Positions 21,851-34,600 of a stretch of DNA of 64,000 nucleotides are shown here, piece after piece. The notes under the pieces are model-generated. The model searched no databases and was not told the DNA's origin. It was given only the letters and a program-made list of their open reading frames with translations. A program made the translations under genes and the position numbers. The stretch's first letter is position 1. Every line of letters begins with the position of its first letter. The stretch is from Mytilus trossulus (lineage: Eukaryota > Mollusca > Bivalvia > Mytilida > Mytilidae), in contig NC_086379.1 of the NCBI RefSeq assembly GCF_036588685.1, positions 15,981,862 to 16,045,861 on the forward strand, in the 5' to 3' direction.

Positions 21851-23164
21851 ACCAAATATGACCGAACTGCTAGAATGGCCAAAATTACTTTGTACGAAAC
21901 AACTATGGCCTAAATACTAGTGGAATTTTGGTTGAAACGTCTTGCATCGACTTATTTGCATCATCAACATTTCGTACAGTAACTAGTGCAGATTATGGGC
22001 AATCATGTATTGGGAAAAATTAAACTTTTATCTAATCAGGAGACCGTAAATACACCAAATATATTTTTATACCTATACACTTATTATTTTCTTCAATTGT
22101 CCAAGTACATTCAATATTGATATTTTTTTGCTTGACATAACATAATTTTGTTGATGTGTGCTATTTTATTCAATTGTACATATTTGAAATATTACATTAC
22201 ACCTTATTATTTTTATTCTTGCATACAGCATTTGGAATGACATCCCATAACATTTTAATTAATGTTTGAGCAGCAGGATTGTTTTTGAATTTAGCAATTA
22301 TGTTAATCATGTAAATAATGTTATGTTTTTTGTTTTTTGCTTGTTAAAGTTTTTTAACTTGACAAATAATGCTAGCAAGGGAGATTATTCATTAATATTT
22401 TATGATGCCAAACTTGAAATTAAAAGGTGCATATGTTTGCTATTTGTTAAAACCCTATTCTTATGATTCTTAAACCATCTATACAAGTAAACATGTTGAT
22501 TTGTCACTTACCATTATTTTATTTGATTAGTTTGAATTTGATGAGGTTCTTTGATGTAAAACTGTACTTATTTAAACAAAAATAGTTTTTTTTATTTGTT
22601 GATAGTAAAACTGTATAACAAACATTTTGACATTTTATTTTAATTTATCACCAAAACAACTCTATTTTGTCAGTATCTGAATAAAATTAATTTGTAAGAT
22701 ACTTTGTTTCTTTTATTGAAGTATATATAAAGGGAGATCATTCAAAATTGTTTTTTTATCATCCTGACCTGATTAGAAGTGATGAAAATAACTATGCCCA
22801 AGACAGGATGACAATAAGAAAATGCTTGAAGTTGTTGTGTATGGTTATGCTTTGTCCAAAAGTTTTGGTTATCTCCTGTAGTATATATTGCTGCAATTGT
22901 CAAAACCCAAATCACACATAGAGATAGCCTTGTCCTATAGTTTATATTTGGTGTTTGTGTTTTTTGTATGTCTTAGATTCTTACCCTTCAAGTTCTTATA
23001 CAAATTCAGATGCAGTGCCATTCTTTACATATAGGTAAATGCATACTTACAAAAGCTATTCTCTATTATCATGAAAAACACTATTTACAATATTATCATT
23101 TTATTCGAACTTTGTTGAATCTAAATGAAAGTAGGAGCATTTGTCAGAACAATACACTTAAGCA
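21851..23164. other. AT-rich intergenic DNA, nothing recognised
   Basis: No gene or window-internal repeat recognised. Confidence 0.4.
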
Positions 23165-24245
23165 GTAACGGATATCGGTTACCTATTCAGTTTTAAAGGC
23201 TATAAAGCACAAGAAATTCTTCAGGGGTCAACTGACCATTTTGGTCATGTTGACTTATTTGTAGATCTTATTTTGCTGAACATTATTGCTGTTTACAGTT
23301 CTCTCTCTATAACAGTATTCAAGATAATAACCAAAAACGACAAATTTCCTTAAAAATTACCAATTCAGGGGCAGCAACCCAACAACCTGTTGTTCAATTC
23401 ATCTGAAAGTGTCAGGGCAGATAGATATTTACTTGATAAACAAGTTAACCCAATGTAAGATTTGCTTAAAATGCTTTGGTTTCAGAGTTATAGGCCAAAA
23501 TCTACATTTTACTATGACGCCATCTTGGTTGGTTGGTTTGGTCACCGCACATATTTTTTTAAAAAGATATTCTAATAATAATTGTGGCTAAGGTTGGTTA
23601 AATTTGGTCCAGTAGTTTCAGAGGAGAAGATTTTTGTAAAAGATTACAAAAATTTACGAAAAATTGGTAAAAAAAAGACTATAAAGGGCAATAACTCCTT
23701 AATGGGTCAAATGACCATTTTGATCATGTTGACTTAGTTGTAGATCTTACTTGTTGAACGTTAACATTATTGTTGTTTACAGTTTATCTATATCTATAAT
23801 AATATTCAAGATAATAACCGAAAACGGAAAAATTTCCTTTTCAATTCAGGGGCAGCAACCCTACAACAGATTGTCCAATTCATCTGAAATTTCAGGGCAG
23901 ATAGATCTTGACTTGATAATCAAGATTACCCCATTTCAGATTTGCTCTTAATGCTTTGGTTTCAGAGTTATAAGCCAAAATATACATTTTACCCCTCTGT
24001 TCTATTTTTAGCCATGGCGGCAATCTTGGTTGGTTTGACGGGTCATCGGACACATTTTTTTAACTAGATACCCCAATGATGATTGTGGCGAAGTTTGGTT
24101 AAATTTTGTCCAGTAGTCTCAGAGGAAAAGATTTTTGTAAAGTTAACGACGACGGACGACGACAGACGACGACGGACGACGACGGACGACCGACGCCAAG
24201 TGATGAGAAAAGCTCAGTTGGCCCTTTTGGGCCAGGTGAGCTTAA
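23165..24245 (+). repeat. Dimeric dispersed repeat, about 480-bp unit, ending in a hairpin
   Basis: The units share tgaccattttggtcatgttgac (23229 and 23711 regions), ggggcagcaaccc, catctgaaa and ggcagatagat. The second unit continues into a gacgacggac simple repeat (24145-24195) and a terminal hairpin: agctcagttggccc (24211-24224), loop tttt, gggccaggtgagct (24229-24242), 12 of 14 positions paired. I recognise this ending as a widespread bivalve repeat terminus; its transposition mechanism is unknown to me. Confidence 0.75.
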
Positions 24246-24480
24246 AAAAACTAGGGGTGATCTCAGGTGTTCCGGAAGGGTACGCAGATGCTGCTCCACA
24301 GGTGGCACCCGTCGTGTTGCTTATCTGATAACAAATCCGATAAATAGTCTAATTCGGTAGATCACTTTCATGAAAGGGAAGGGGATTGTAGTTACGACGT
24401 AAGTAACATATCCGATATAATTTGTGAAACGGTTTTTCCATAACGGTCAACCAACTCGTGAAGATGGCGTCCGTAAATTT
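24246..24480 (-). mobile_element. Penelope-like 3' tail fragment abutting the dimeric repeat
   Basis: It starts at actaggggtgatctcagg, directly after the hairpin end and an A run, and matches 39765-39985 almost base for base to gatggcgtccgtaaa. The junction indicates insertion next to, or into, the end of the older repeat. Confidence 0.7.
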
Positions 24481-25168
24481 TTTTAAAGTGTATGATCATC
24501 ACAGCGTTCAAAATAGTACCATCTTTATTTCTAAAATGATTCCAAATATTGTGACATCGTTGCTATAAACCATACATTGTAAAAGATCACACATGGTTTT
24601 GGTAAATATTGGTAAATCAATAGAACGTTTTTAAATAATGTGAAAAGGAATCCGAAACTAACGAACAAGATTTAAAAAATCCTTTTATTAAAAATTATAA
24701 TGTTAACAATATTCCAAATAATGGGTTTTTTTTAGATGCGTTTCAAGTTTTGAGTAAATTCTGTATCATTTTAGCTTTAGCCCTTTTTGGTTGTATATTC
24801 ATGGACTGAATATAAAAGTAATATAAAAGTTGAATCAGGTATAAACTTTATAACAGATTGTCATAAAAACAAATTAGGATAATTGGCAATAAAGTTTAAG
24901 TAATCTTACTTACAAGTCAAAATAGATAAAAGGAATGTTTTCTTTCAAAATTTTTGCCTGACAATAATAACAATTATGATGATGTGGCCAAAACAAAATT
25001 GCTTCTTCTTAAACAAATCTATGTTAAATAGTCCTTGCATTGGTTGTCATAATTAATAGCAAACAATGTCAAAGAATCTTAGACTTTACATAGACTAAAT
25101 GATAACGTAAACAATGTTGTTGTATGATACATATGAACAGCAATATATATTCCGCCTTTTCTTGTGGG
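24481..25168. other. Presumed 3' UTR and downstream region of the lectin receptor gene
   Basis: A minus-strand AATAAA is present at 24689-24684, about 480 bases after the stop codon. Nothing else recognised. Confidence 0.35.
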
Positions 25169-25610
25169 CTAAAAGATTATATCGTCTACCTCTGATGTCA
25201 CATTGTAAGTTGCATTATCAAACCCTAATTTGGATTCATGGTTGGTCAGATCACTATGGTAAATAGCTATATCACTTGCTTCTTTCATTTGCTTCTGGAG
25301 ATCTACCTTTATAACTGTCGAGGATTCGATTGGATCTTCATCAATTTCATTGTACACTGTCTCGGCCTCTTGTGCAACACTGGTTATATTAACCTCTGGT
25401 ATTACCATGTCTTTATCATATTTCGTCACGGATGGATCGAGAACAAAGTACTCGCCCTGTGCCTCGTCAGGTTTTACAAAATTGTTCTCAGAAAGAATTG
25501 TGTTTCCTTCCTGGTTTGCACTTGAGTGACTAATTTCAAAATTTGACATCTCATATTCTTGGTCAACAGACTGTTGTCTTGTTAGTTGTTCCGTGTTCTT
25601 TTCCGTTGAT
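25169..25610 (-). CDS. Exon I: terminal cytoplasmic module of the lectin receptor
   Basis: 147 codons, opening in phase 2 (acceptor ttttacag). It contains QQSVDQEYEM, EAQGEYFVLDPSVTKYDKD, TVYNEIDED and NATYNVT before the stop. The same landmarks in the same order occur in exon H. YFVL and YNEI fit the general YxxI/L form recognised by SH2-domain proteins when phosphorylated, but their 32-residue spacing is too long for a classical ITAM. Confidence 0.75.
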
Positions 25611-28600
25611 CTGTAAAATAAAATGTAATAATTTGTAACATTTTAAAAGGTTTCTTAATTTCTTATTTTGCTTATTTTTAGAATTGATCTCCGGGGCCTT
25701 AATGATCATTTCTTATTTGCTGGAAAAACAACAAAAAAATGTTTCCATCACGAACAATAAAAAAAATTGTTCCGATAAATCAATTATCATGATTCTGTCA
25801 TATTAGTATTGATAAATATTTGCTGCTCAACGCAAAATGAATATGCTATTAAATCATGTGTTTTGATAGCAATAAAACAAACATGTCAAATGACTCCAGT
25901 GACCAAGATGTTTGCCACTTTAAAAACTTGTAGATAAAAGAAACTGCATATCGGAATTTTCAAGAATTAAAAGTGCAATACCAATTGACTTCTTACAAAT
26001 GTTAGAAATTGATAATGAAATTAATAAGAAACCAAACATAGAATTGAAACTTTCTAATGAAATGGTTATATCAGACAGATTTGGGAAAACAATCAAACCA
26101 AAAGAATTAAAACTAAAATATATTCGAGACATGATTAATAAGAATATATATCCAAAATGTCAACTTAAATGGCAAGAATTTTATGGCCACGAAATTAATT
26201 GGAAAATAGTATGGGGCAATTTGAAAAAAGATAAAATCACCAATAAAATGAAAGAATTTCAATGGAAATGCATTCACAATATCATATATACGGAAAGTAG
26301 ACTTAAAAAAATGCAATTGTCAAACGGAAAATGTCATATTTGCCAAACTGTAAATAATACTGAAAATCTTCAACATTTATTTTTTGATTGCAATACAACA
26401 AAATTAATCATTAGTAAAATCAAAGATATTTTTACATTATGGAATATTCAATTAGATGATGATAATTTAAAACAGTTTATGCTTTTGGGAGATAGCAGTG
26501 GTCACTCGAACCAAAATTTACTTGTAAATCTATTTTTTATTTTGACAAAATGGTCCTTGTGGAAATTAGAAACAAAATTAAATATGATGGGATAAAAATG
26601 TCCTCTACATATATTTTAAATCTTTGGAAATCATACATGGTAACACATCTGAAATCTGTACCCTGTTACTTATCAATTAATACATTAGACAAAGAGAAAA
26701 TAAGCACATTAATTAATTTCATACTATAAGTACATACCTTGCAGGAGATAGCAGTCATGTTGTCTGGGTTTTTTTTATATCTCTTTATTCTATATTGATT
26801 ACGGTAATCCATGGTTTTAAGATGCACTCGATTATGTTAAAATATTATGTGAATCTGGTGTATAGGTGCACTCGTTTATGTTTTTATAATGTTATATTAT
26901 TTACCACTAGTAGTACATTCTATAAAGATATTCCTTTTTCACTCATTGTCATATAAAAGAATATAAGTATTATTACATGTATACTATTTTTTTCGGATAA
27001 TATAGTGCACATTTTTCAACCTCCTGCTTCCCGGACAGTTGGCTTAAATGTAAACGGGAATCCACAGTTTGCATCCTGGGCAACTGAGGAAATTGTAAAC
27101 AGGAAATATTTGGAATAAACAAGTATCAATTTAAAAAAAAAAAAAAAACGTTTAAAACCATATCTTTTTGGATAAATAAAAAATGTTAATTCGACTAGAA
27201 AAAAAAAAAAGAAAAAAAAAAGATGTTTGCCACTATCGGTTAACGTATGCTCTTCGTCAAAACTACAACAGGGTAACAAGCTGTAAAGGACCCCGACAAA
27301 GCAAAACTTAAAAAAATCCAAACGCGAGTATATAATTTGACATACCCTATCTGTGTTTGATTTATGGTCAAATCACTAGGGTGAGAATCATGATCCCTAA
27401 CTTCTACTTTCTTCTGGTGAACACCATCCATATCTGACGATGATTTTATGTTATCTTCATCAATTTCGTAGTAAACATTATCGTCACCATCCGCACCACT
27501 ACATCTTTTAATTTCTGGTAATTTCCGGTTGCTCAAGTCTTTGTCGTATTTCGTAAAGGAGGGATCGAGAACAAAGTACTCGCCTTGTGCCTCGTCAGTG
27601 TTTAAAGGTTTGTTCGTAAATGGAATATTGTATTGTTCCTTGTTGGAACAGGATGGACCACTTTCAAGATGTGCCATCTCAAATCTTTGGTCGACAGCCT
27701 GTAGTCTTGTCTGTTGTTTTCTTTTGTTTTTCTTTGCTCTGTTCAATATATATATATATATATATGATTGTATAATTTTTAACAATAAAATGTGTACCAC
27801 TGTCATTCTCATTCTTTTGTTCTATGTATTACATGTTAATTTCAACAATAAATAACATTCGAAGTTAACTGTTTCATAAACTAGTAGACATTTTTGTTTA
27901 TGGAACTGATGAAGCACACCTCAAAGTGCGGGATTTCTCACTGTATTAGAGACCATTGTTTTCGGCTGCTTTTTGTTCTTTGGTCAGGTTATTTTCTCCT
28001 GTTGACGCACTCCCCATTTCCATTCGAAATATTTCTTTCGGTTTACTGGAACGATTATTTATCAGTTAATAAGTTTCTCATTAGACTGGACAACGTGGCT
28101 CCACTCTTGTCACACGTCAGTAGCTAAACCTAACCATACATTCATAAATTTGACCGGAAATAAAATTTAGAATTGAAATAGGGAATGTGTCAAAGAGACA
28201 ACAACCCGACCATAGAACAGACAACAGCAGGAGGTCACCAATAGGTCTTCAGTGCAGCGAGAAACTCCCGCATTCGGAGGCGTCGTTCAACCTTCATACG
28301 GAAAGTAAATGTGTTGGTATGAAAAAAAACTTGATTTAACTCACATTTATTTTTTACAACTATAGATTTTTATTAAATTGAAATTGTAAAATATGATTGT
28401 ATTCACAAATAGTAAGGCCTTCTGAAGTCATTTGCTCCCCGTATTCGACAAAAAGCTTCATATTGTGACTTACAACTGATATTTTATAGTTCGAATATCA
28501 ACCAATTATGAAAGTTTCAAACTTAATTGTGCAGTTTTCTCGAACAGCGAATGTTTTATAGCACAACCGAATGTGCTTCTCTCCGTCACGAATTGTTCTA

Positions 28601-31600
28601 ATATTCAGAAGAAACGGGCTTCCTTATGGAACGTCTCTCGAAAATAAAAGCGTATCTGCGAACAACCACCCCCCTCCCCCTCCTCCTCACTTTTTGGTGG
28701 AGTTCATGTTGCTCATTCTACAGATTTCTATGTTTGTTTTGTAGATGCTGTTTGTTTATTCGGCGTTTTATCTTTTTTTATATTCCTTTGACATCATTCA
28801 CCTCTCTTTTCAAACAAGAATTTTTCACTTGTATATATTTACATGTGATGTTACAAACGAAAATAAACGTACCTTCGTCTGCATACGTATATAGCCAGTA
28901 TGATTAGAAACAATACGAGTGTGCATGTAACTCCAACTGAAATACCAACTATTGCTCCCATTTGAAAAGCTTCTGTAAAAGGTAAAAACCATTCATAAAT
29001 TACATTGATGCTTGCAGGTGTATATGCATGTCTGTAAATCAAATTTTGAATCAAGGAAATTAACATTACAAGAATGAGCATGATATGGTTTTAACTTACT
29101 AATTTAACCGCAAATTGTGGGGAAAAAAGAGGGACGAAAGATACAAAAGGGACAGTCAAACTCATTAATCTAAAACAAACTGACAACGCCATGGCTTAAA
29201 ATGAAAAAGACAAACAGAAAAAAGATAGTACACATGACACAACATAGAAACCCAAAAAATAAAGAACACAAACCCCACCAAAAACTAGGGGTGATCTCAG
29301 GTGCTCCGGAAGGGTAAGTAGATCCTGGTCCACATGTTGCACCCGTTGTGTAGCTTATGTGATTACAAATCCGGTAAATAGTATAATTCGATTAGTCACA
29401 TTCATGAAACCGAAGGGGATTGTAGTTACGACGTAAGGTTAACCAACTCGTGATGGCGTCCGTAAAATTTACGAAGGGATGATTTCAACTTCACCAATTG
29501 GAATTCTTGTTTGAAAAGCTTCCTTGTGAGCAGTAACCCTCTATCAAGAAAATCATGATAGGAAATGCAAGCACGGGAATATCGTATCAATTGGGAGATA
29601 TATACCCCGTATGCAGGTGCCGCTGGAATGTTGCTACTTAGAAATCGAAAGTTCACAATTGGAAAGCTGAAATCATCTCTTTTGTCGTAAAGTTTTGTTT
29701 TCAACCAACCCTCATTGTCAATTTCTAGATGTAAGTCAAGATATGAAGCCGACTTAACAGTATCTGTAGTATCCTTTATCTCCAGTTCGATGGGATAGAT
29801 GCGTTCCACATAGTCACCAAATTTTGAATTGGAAAAGTGATCTGAGCTAACAGATGTTTTCAAAATGGGAGAAAATTCAGTACACGTCAAGACCAAAAAC
29901 CTTAGAAAGCATTATAATATATTGCATAAAATCCTGACATTTGAATAATTATATTTACTTTTCGGTGACGTTAAACCATTGACGTTGGACTTTGCGATGT
30001 ACCAATCGTCCACAATGGTCCAAGCGAAAATATTTTAATATAACTATGATTTAAAACATTTTGATAAATTGTCAACTAAATATTTAATTAGCTTCAAATA
30101 ATTTCATGCGTATTGAAATTTCACATGTTTGTCTCTGGTAAATCTGAATATAGGTCAATCTATGTAGGCGACCAGACACAGGGAAACTACACGTTTGTTT
30201 TTCGTTTTGTTTTTATATTTTATATTTAATTTTGAATTTTGCTTGTTTTTGCCACCCGACATTTTTTTGTGGCTTTGTAGACAAATGCAGGGGATTGACA
30301 GTGCACTGGCTTTCCCTTCCCATTTGTTTTTTGTTTCTTCCTCTAAGTTTTTTGAACCTCCTATAGGCTTTTTTATCACGACGTTACGGGAAATACTAAA
30401 GCAGCAACGATCCTGAGAAAAGAGACGTACCATGTTTTACCAAACAAAAAAGTTGTGAAGAATAGTGATTTTGTGACGAATAGACAAATGAAGCTAAAAG
30501 ATCTTACAGACAAACTAAAGATTTGATGACCGAAATTTTCGATATAAATATTTTAAACAAAGATTGCTGATTTGTTTGGTCTTTTTTGGTACAGTTTATT
30601 ATTTACAAGAGGCATAAAAACTAGAATATCCCTAGTATATTAACTGAATACATACATATTTATTTTATTTTATTTAATGACGAAATCCACTGACAATTAA
30701 GTACCGAAAGGTCAAAAGTCAGTCAAAACAAAATTCCTGCAATAAAGACTTGCATGTTTTTGAAAACCGTAATAATTACCTTGTGAAGTCTTTATTTGAA
30801 AGGTGTATTGTGGTGTTCAGTGCGTGTATTTTTGGATTTAACTTTCAAATGATATATATTTCTTTATTTATATACACATGATATGTTTATATTACTTTTT
30901 TTTCTGCGGTCTTTTTTGTCCAATCTGTTTTCGTCTACAGCAGTTTGATCGGAATCTGTGGTAGTATTAGAATTTCTGGAATCTACAAGAACAAATAGAG
31001 ATTCACTGCATTTTCGAACACCATAAATTGCTGCAAAATGTTAACTGTTTGCAATGTTTTTTGTAAGGAGTAAAAAGCAATTAAAACATTTTCTTCCTTA
31101 ATGAAAGACAAATTCTTTAAACGGATATAACTTTTTACTAACTCTAATTTCAAATTTTACAGATGATGAACTTCGTTGTGTAAATTTTATCAAAATCGAA
31201 GTCTCCTTGTACGAAGTAAACATCTACGGCGGTAATTATAGATGGAAAATTTCTGACACTTGCATATGTCTAAATGTCATGACTAGGCAATACTAATGGT
31301 TTTAATGTTGTGTTTCTGTTGTGTCGTAGTTCTCCTATATTTGCTACATTTCCCTCAGTTTTAGTTTGTAACCCGGATTTGTTTTTCTCTGTCGATTTAT
31401 GCATTTTGATCAGCGGTATTCTTCTGTTGTCTTTATTTAATATGTGTACTTTCACTAGTAAATGAATTTCAATGTTAATGGTATTATCTAGAAAGAAGTC
31501 TGAGTAATAAATCCTTTAGTCATTATCAGTTTTTAAAACCATTTTAAGATTGATCCACTGAGATAATTTCAGTATTTTTGAGTACCTTTTCAGTCAATTA

Positions 31601-34600
31601 AGTATAGAGTTATGTTTATAGGTAGATAACATATACTCAAAATAATCGTTCCGAATAAAAAAAAAACGAACTAATAAGTGTTGTTAATGCAAATAGAGCA
31701 GCAACATGCTTCAGCTATGTAGTCCTAGCAGCGATAGAAATTTTGGAACATTTAGCTATTTTAATTTAGGTGATACTATAACTGAAAATCTAAATTAGTG
31801 AAATCCAATTCTCTGGGGGAAAAAATAAAAATAAGGCAAGGGGCCCTGAATAGGAAATTTTCAATTTCGGTGCAGTTATCAAGACATATACTTTCAATGT
31901 TCATAAAGAACAAGTATGTACATGATGTAGGCATTCAAGTATTAATTTCAAGAAATAGATAAACTATTTTGTGTTGTTGAATTTCTATCCCATTGAATTT
32001 TATCTTTGAAAGGATGTATTTCCTAATTCCTATACACATTATTTCTGTATATTACTTTTTTTTCTGTTTTTTCTGTCTTTTCTGTCCCGGCTTCCTTTTC
32101 GGTTATCCCGTCCGTCATTCTCTCTTCCATCGTATGTTGTATTTTTTGAACCTGAAAGAACAGATAGATATTTGAATTTCTGAACACTTATAAGAATGTT
32201 GTTTGTTAGCAAAGGTTCATCTTTCTCATTGTTCATTTTTTGCAGAGCAATTACTTTTCCTAGTTGAATTTGTTAACCACGCGTTAACCTTTCTATTTGT
32301 TATACGTGACCAGACTGTTTTTCTTTCTGATTGTTATTTGCCAATGTCTGACAAAAAGTCATTAAAAATGGATTGCAAGGAGGAAATGAATATCCCTTAA
32401 TAAAAAGACATATTCATTAAACTAATATAACGTATATGATATACAAAAAAACTCATTTTTAAAATGTCACAGTAATGAAAATAAAAGCTAGAAAAAGAAC
32501 GGAAGTAAATTTCCGAAGATTCTGGTCGAATGTTAACATTTTAACATTTGTATATGCTTAAAAGTTATGACTAGGCAATAATACGGATTATACCACCTGC
32601 AATAACATTTTTACAAAGAGATTGTGTTGCAAAAGCTGTATAGTCTACACAGCATATACAAATATTTACAAAGGATTAAACTATACCATATCTACTAACA
32701 GCTACAAATGGACGTCGGCAGAATCACAGTCATTTGTGATAAAGGTGCAAAGATTTTCAAATGCATTTTTGTCCACGAACAAAATACAATGTTGAAGCAA
32801 ATGACAGTTAACAATAAGGACTTTAAGTGTCTGTATGTGCTTCTCACAAGGGTTTTGTTCAGTTTCAACTCAGAAGAACTGAATTTAATGGAAACAGAAT
32901 TGGCTGGCAAAGTCTGTGTGACGTAATACAGACATGAATGCGCTACAAATATTCTACCTCGGCATGAAAGACAATGACACTGATAACGCCAAAATTTAAT
33001 TTGAAACCAATGTTTTGAGATAAATCTATACATACCATGATTAACGTTTCTTTTACAGTAATATTCTACATATAGGTACTTTGTAATACCGCGGCATGGA
33101 GTTCCAAATGTATCTTTGTTCACGGGAAGAAAGCATTTTTGCCCTTTACATTTCTTATTTAAGAATTTAAGTGTTTGCTTGTGATGGTCACAAGGTAACA
33201 TTTCGGTGCCTGTCCATTGTCTACATCTGTTCCTGTCTGACTTTTCACGACCAAAGTTTGCATCCTCAAACACTATAACAAAGTTGTTTTGACATGATAT
33301 ATTCAAGGTTTCTCCTTGACAAAGATCTGAAATTAGTCATTAATTACTGATGAGTTTCGAATACAATTTATCACATTATTTTTATTGAAAATTTAAATAG
33401 TGGTTTTCAACTTTGCCTTTGATGAAAATGTTTATCCTTATTCATTGCATAAATAAAATTGATAATTTCTTCAGACTTTGTTAATATTGAAATAAGACAT
33501 AAGTGTTATGATAGTTTGTTGATAGATAGTTGTATATAAGTCTGTTCAATAATGTCTATGGTGATTATAAGAATTTTAGACTGGTGACTGAAATATAGGA
33601 AAATGCCTACATGATATATATACCTATTTATAAATTTGATTTAGCGATGTTTGTCTGTGTTAGTATGTCCCATTATGGCTTGCTATTCGGTACACAGGAA
33701 AATTTGACTCTCATGAATTTCACCTCAAACGAGTTTATACGTGAAACTCACGTGCAATCAGTTCAATTCAGTTTCATGTGAATCTCATTTGAAATGACCT
33801 AAATTGTCTTTAGTGAAATTGGTGTGAATTTTGATAAGATTACTAAAATAACATCTGAATTTTCAAATAAGTTTGAAATCCTGACAAACTCGATAGTTTT
33901 GGGTTTGTTAAGGTCAACTGAAGTTCATGTACATTTCAATTCTCGTGTAATCCTCATAAAAAAATCACATGAGTTTCATGTATACACTCGTTTGAGGTTA
34001 ATATTCTGTAATTTTTTATGAGAAATTCATGTGAACAATTTTTTTTTTACATTTTTTTATTATTGAAGATCGAACAGTGAAGTGTTTTGTATCAATTTTT
34101 GTTCGTGTTGGCTGCAAAGAGAATAGTTTATAAAATATCGGCTGATATTTTTTTACTAAAAGGTATAAGTTATTTTTTATAGTTTCTTAGATTGTAACAC
34201 AGTTTGGCTGCTGTCTCCCGATTTTTATACCTATCATGTTAGATAGTAGTTACTCAAACATTGTTGTCAATATAATGAAATTCAATGCGAACATTATACC
34301 AATGAGATGTTTACCTAGCTATATAAGGAAATGCCTGTAACTTGTAATGAGAAAGGAATATGGCCGTTGTTTTCAAACCGTTTGATGTATTTGAGCTTTT
34401 GATTTTGCCATTTGATGAGCTACTTCCGATTAAAGTTTTCCTATGAGATCGATAAAAAAAATCTCACTTTTTCCTATGATATGTTGATTGTGGTATTGGG
34501 TTGCCGTCTCGTTGTCTTTTACCTTTTGAATGGTAAATTTTATTATTCATTAGAATTAATTTCTTTAGCTTACATTCTTGTATGTTTTTACTGTCTCTGT

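Noticed and set aside
24083-24360. Overlapping open frames on both strands
   Set aside because: They result from the gacgacggac simple repeat and the PLE tail, with no codon-level signal.
25169-27738. Classical ITAM in the receptor tail
   Set aside because: YxxI/L motifs are present, but spacing of 32-35 residues exceeds the 6-12 allowed in an ITAM.
27900-27940. CTGATGA followed by a GCAC/GTGC stem
   Set aside because: No GAAA after the stem and no cleavage triplet with helix I pairing.
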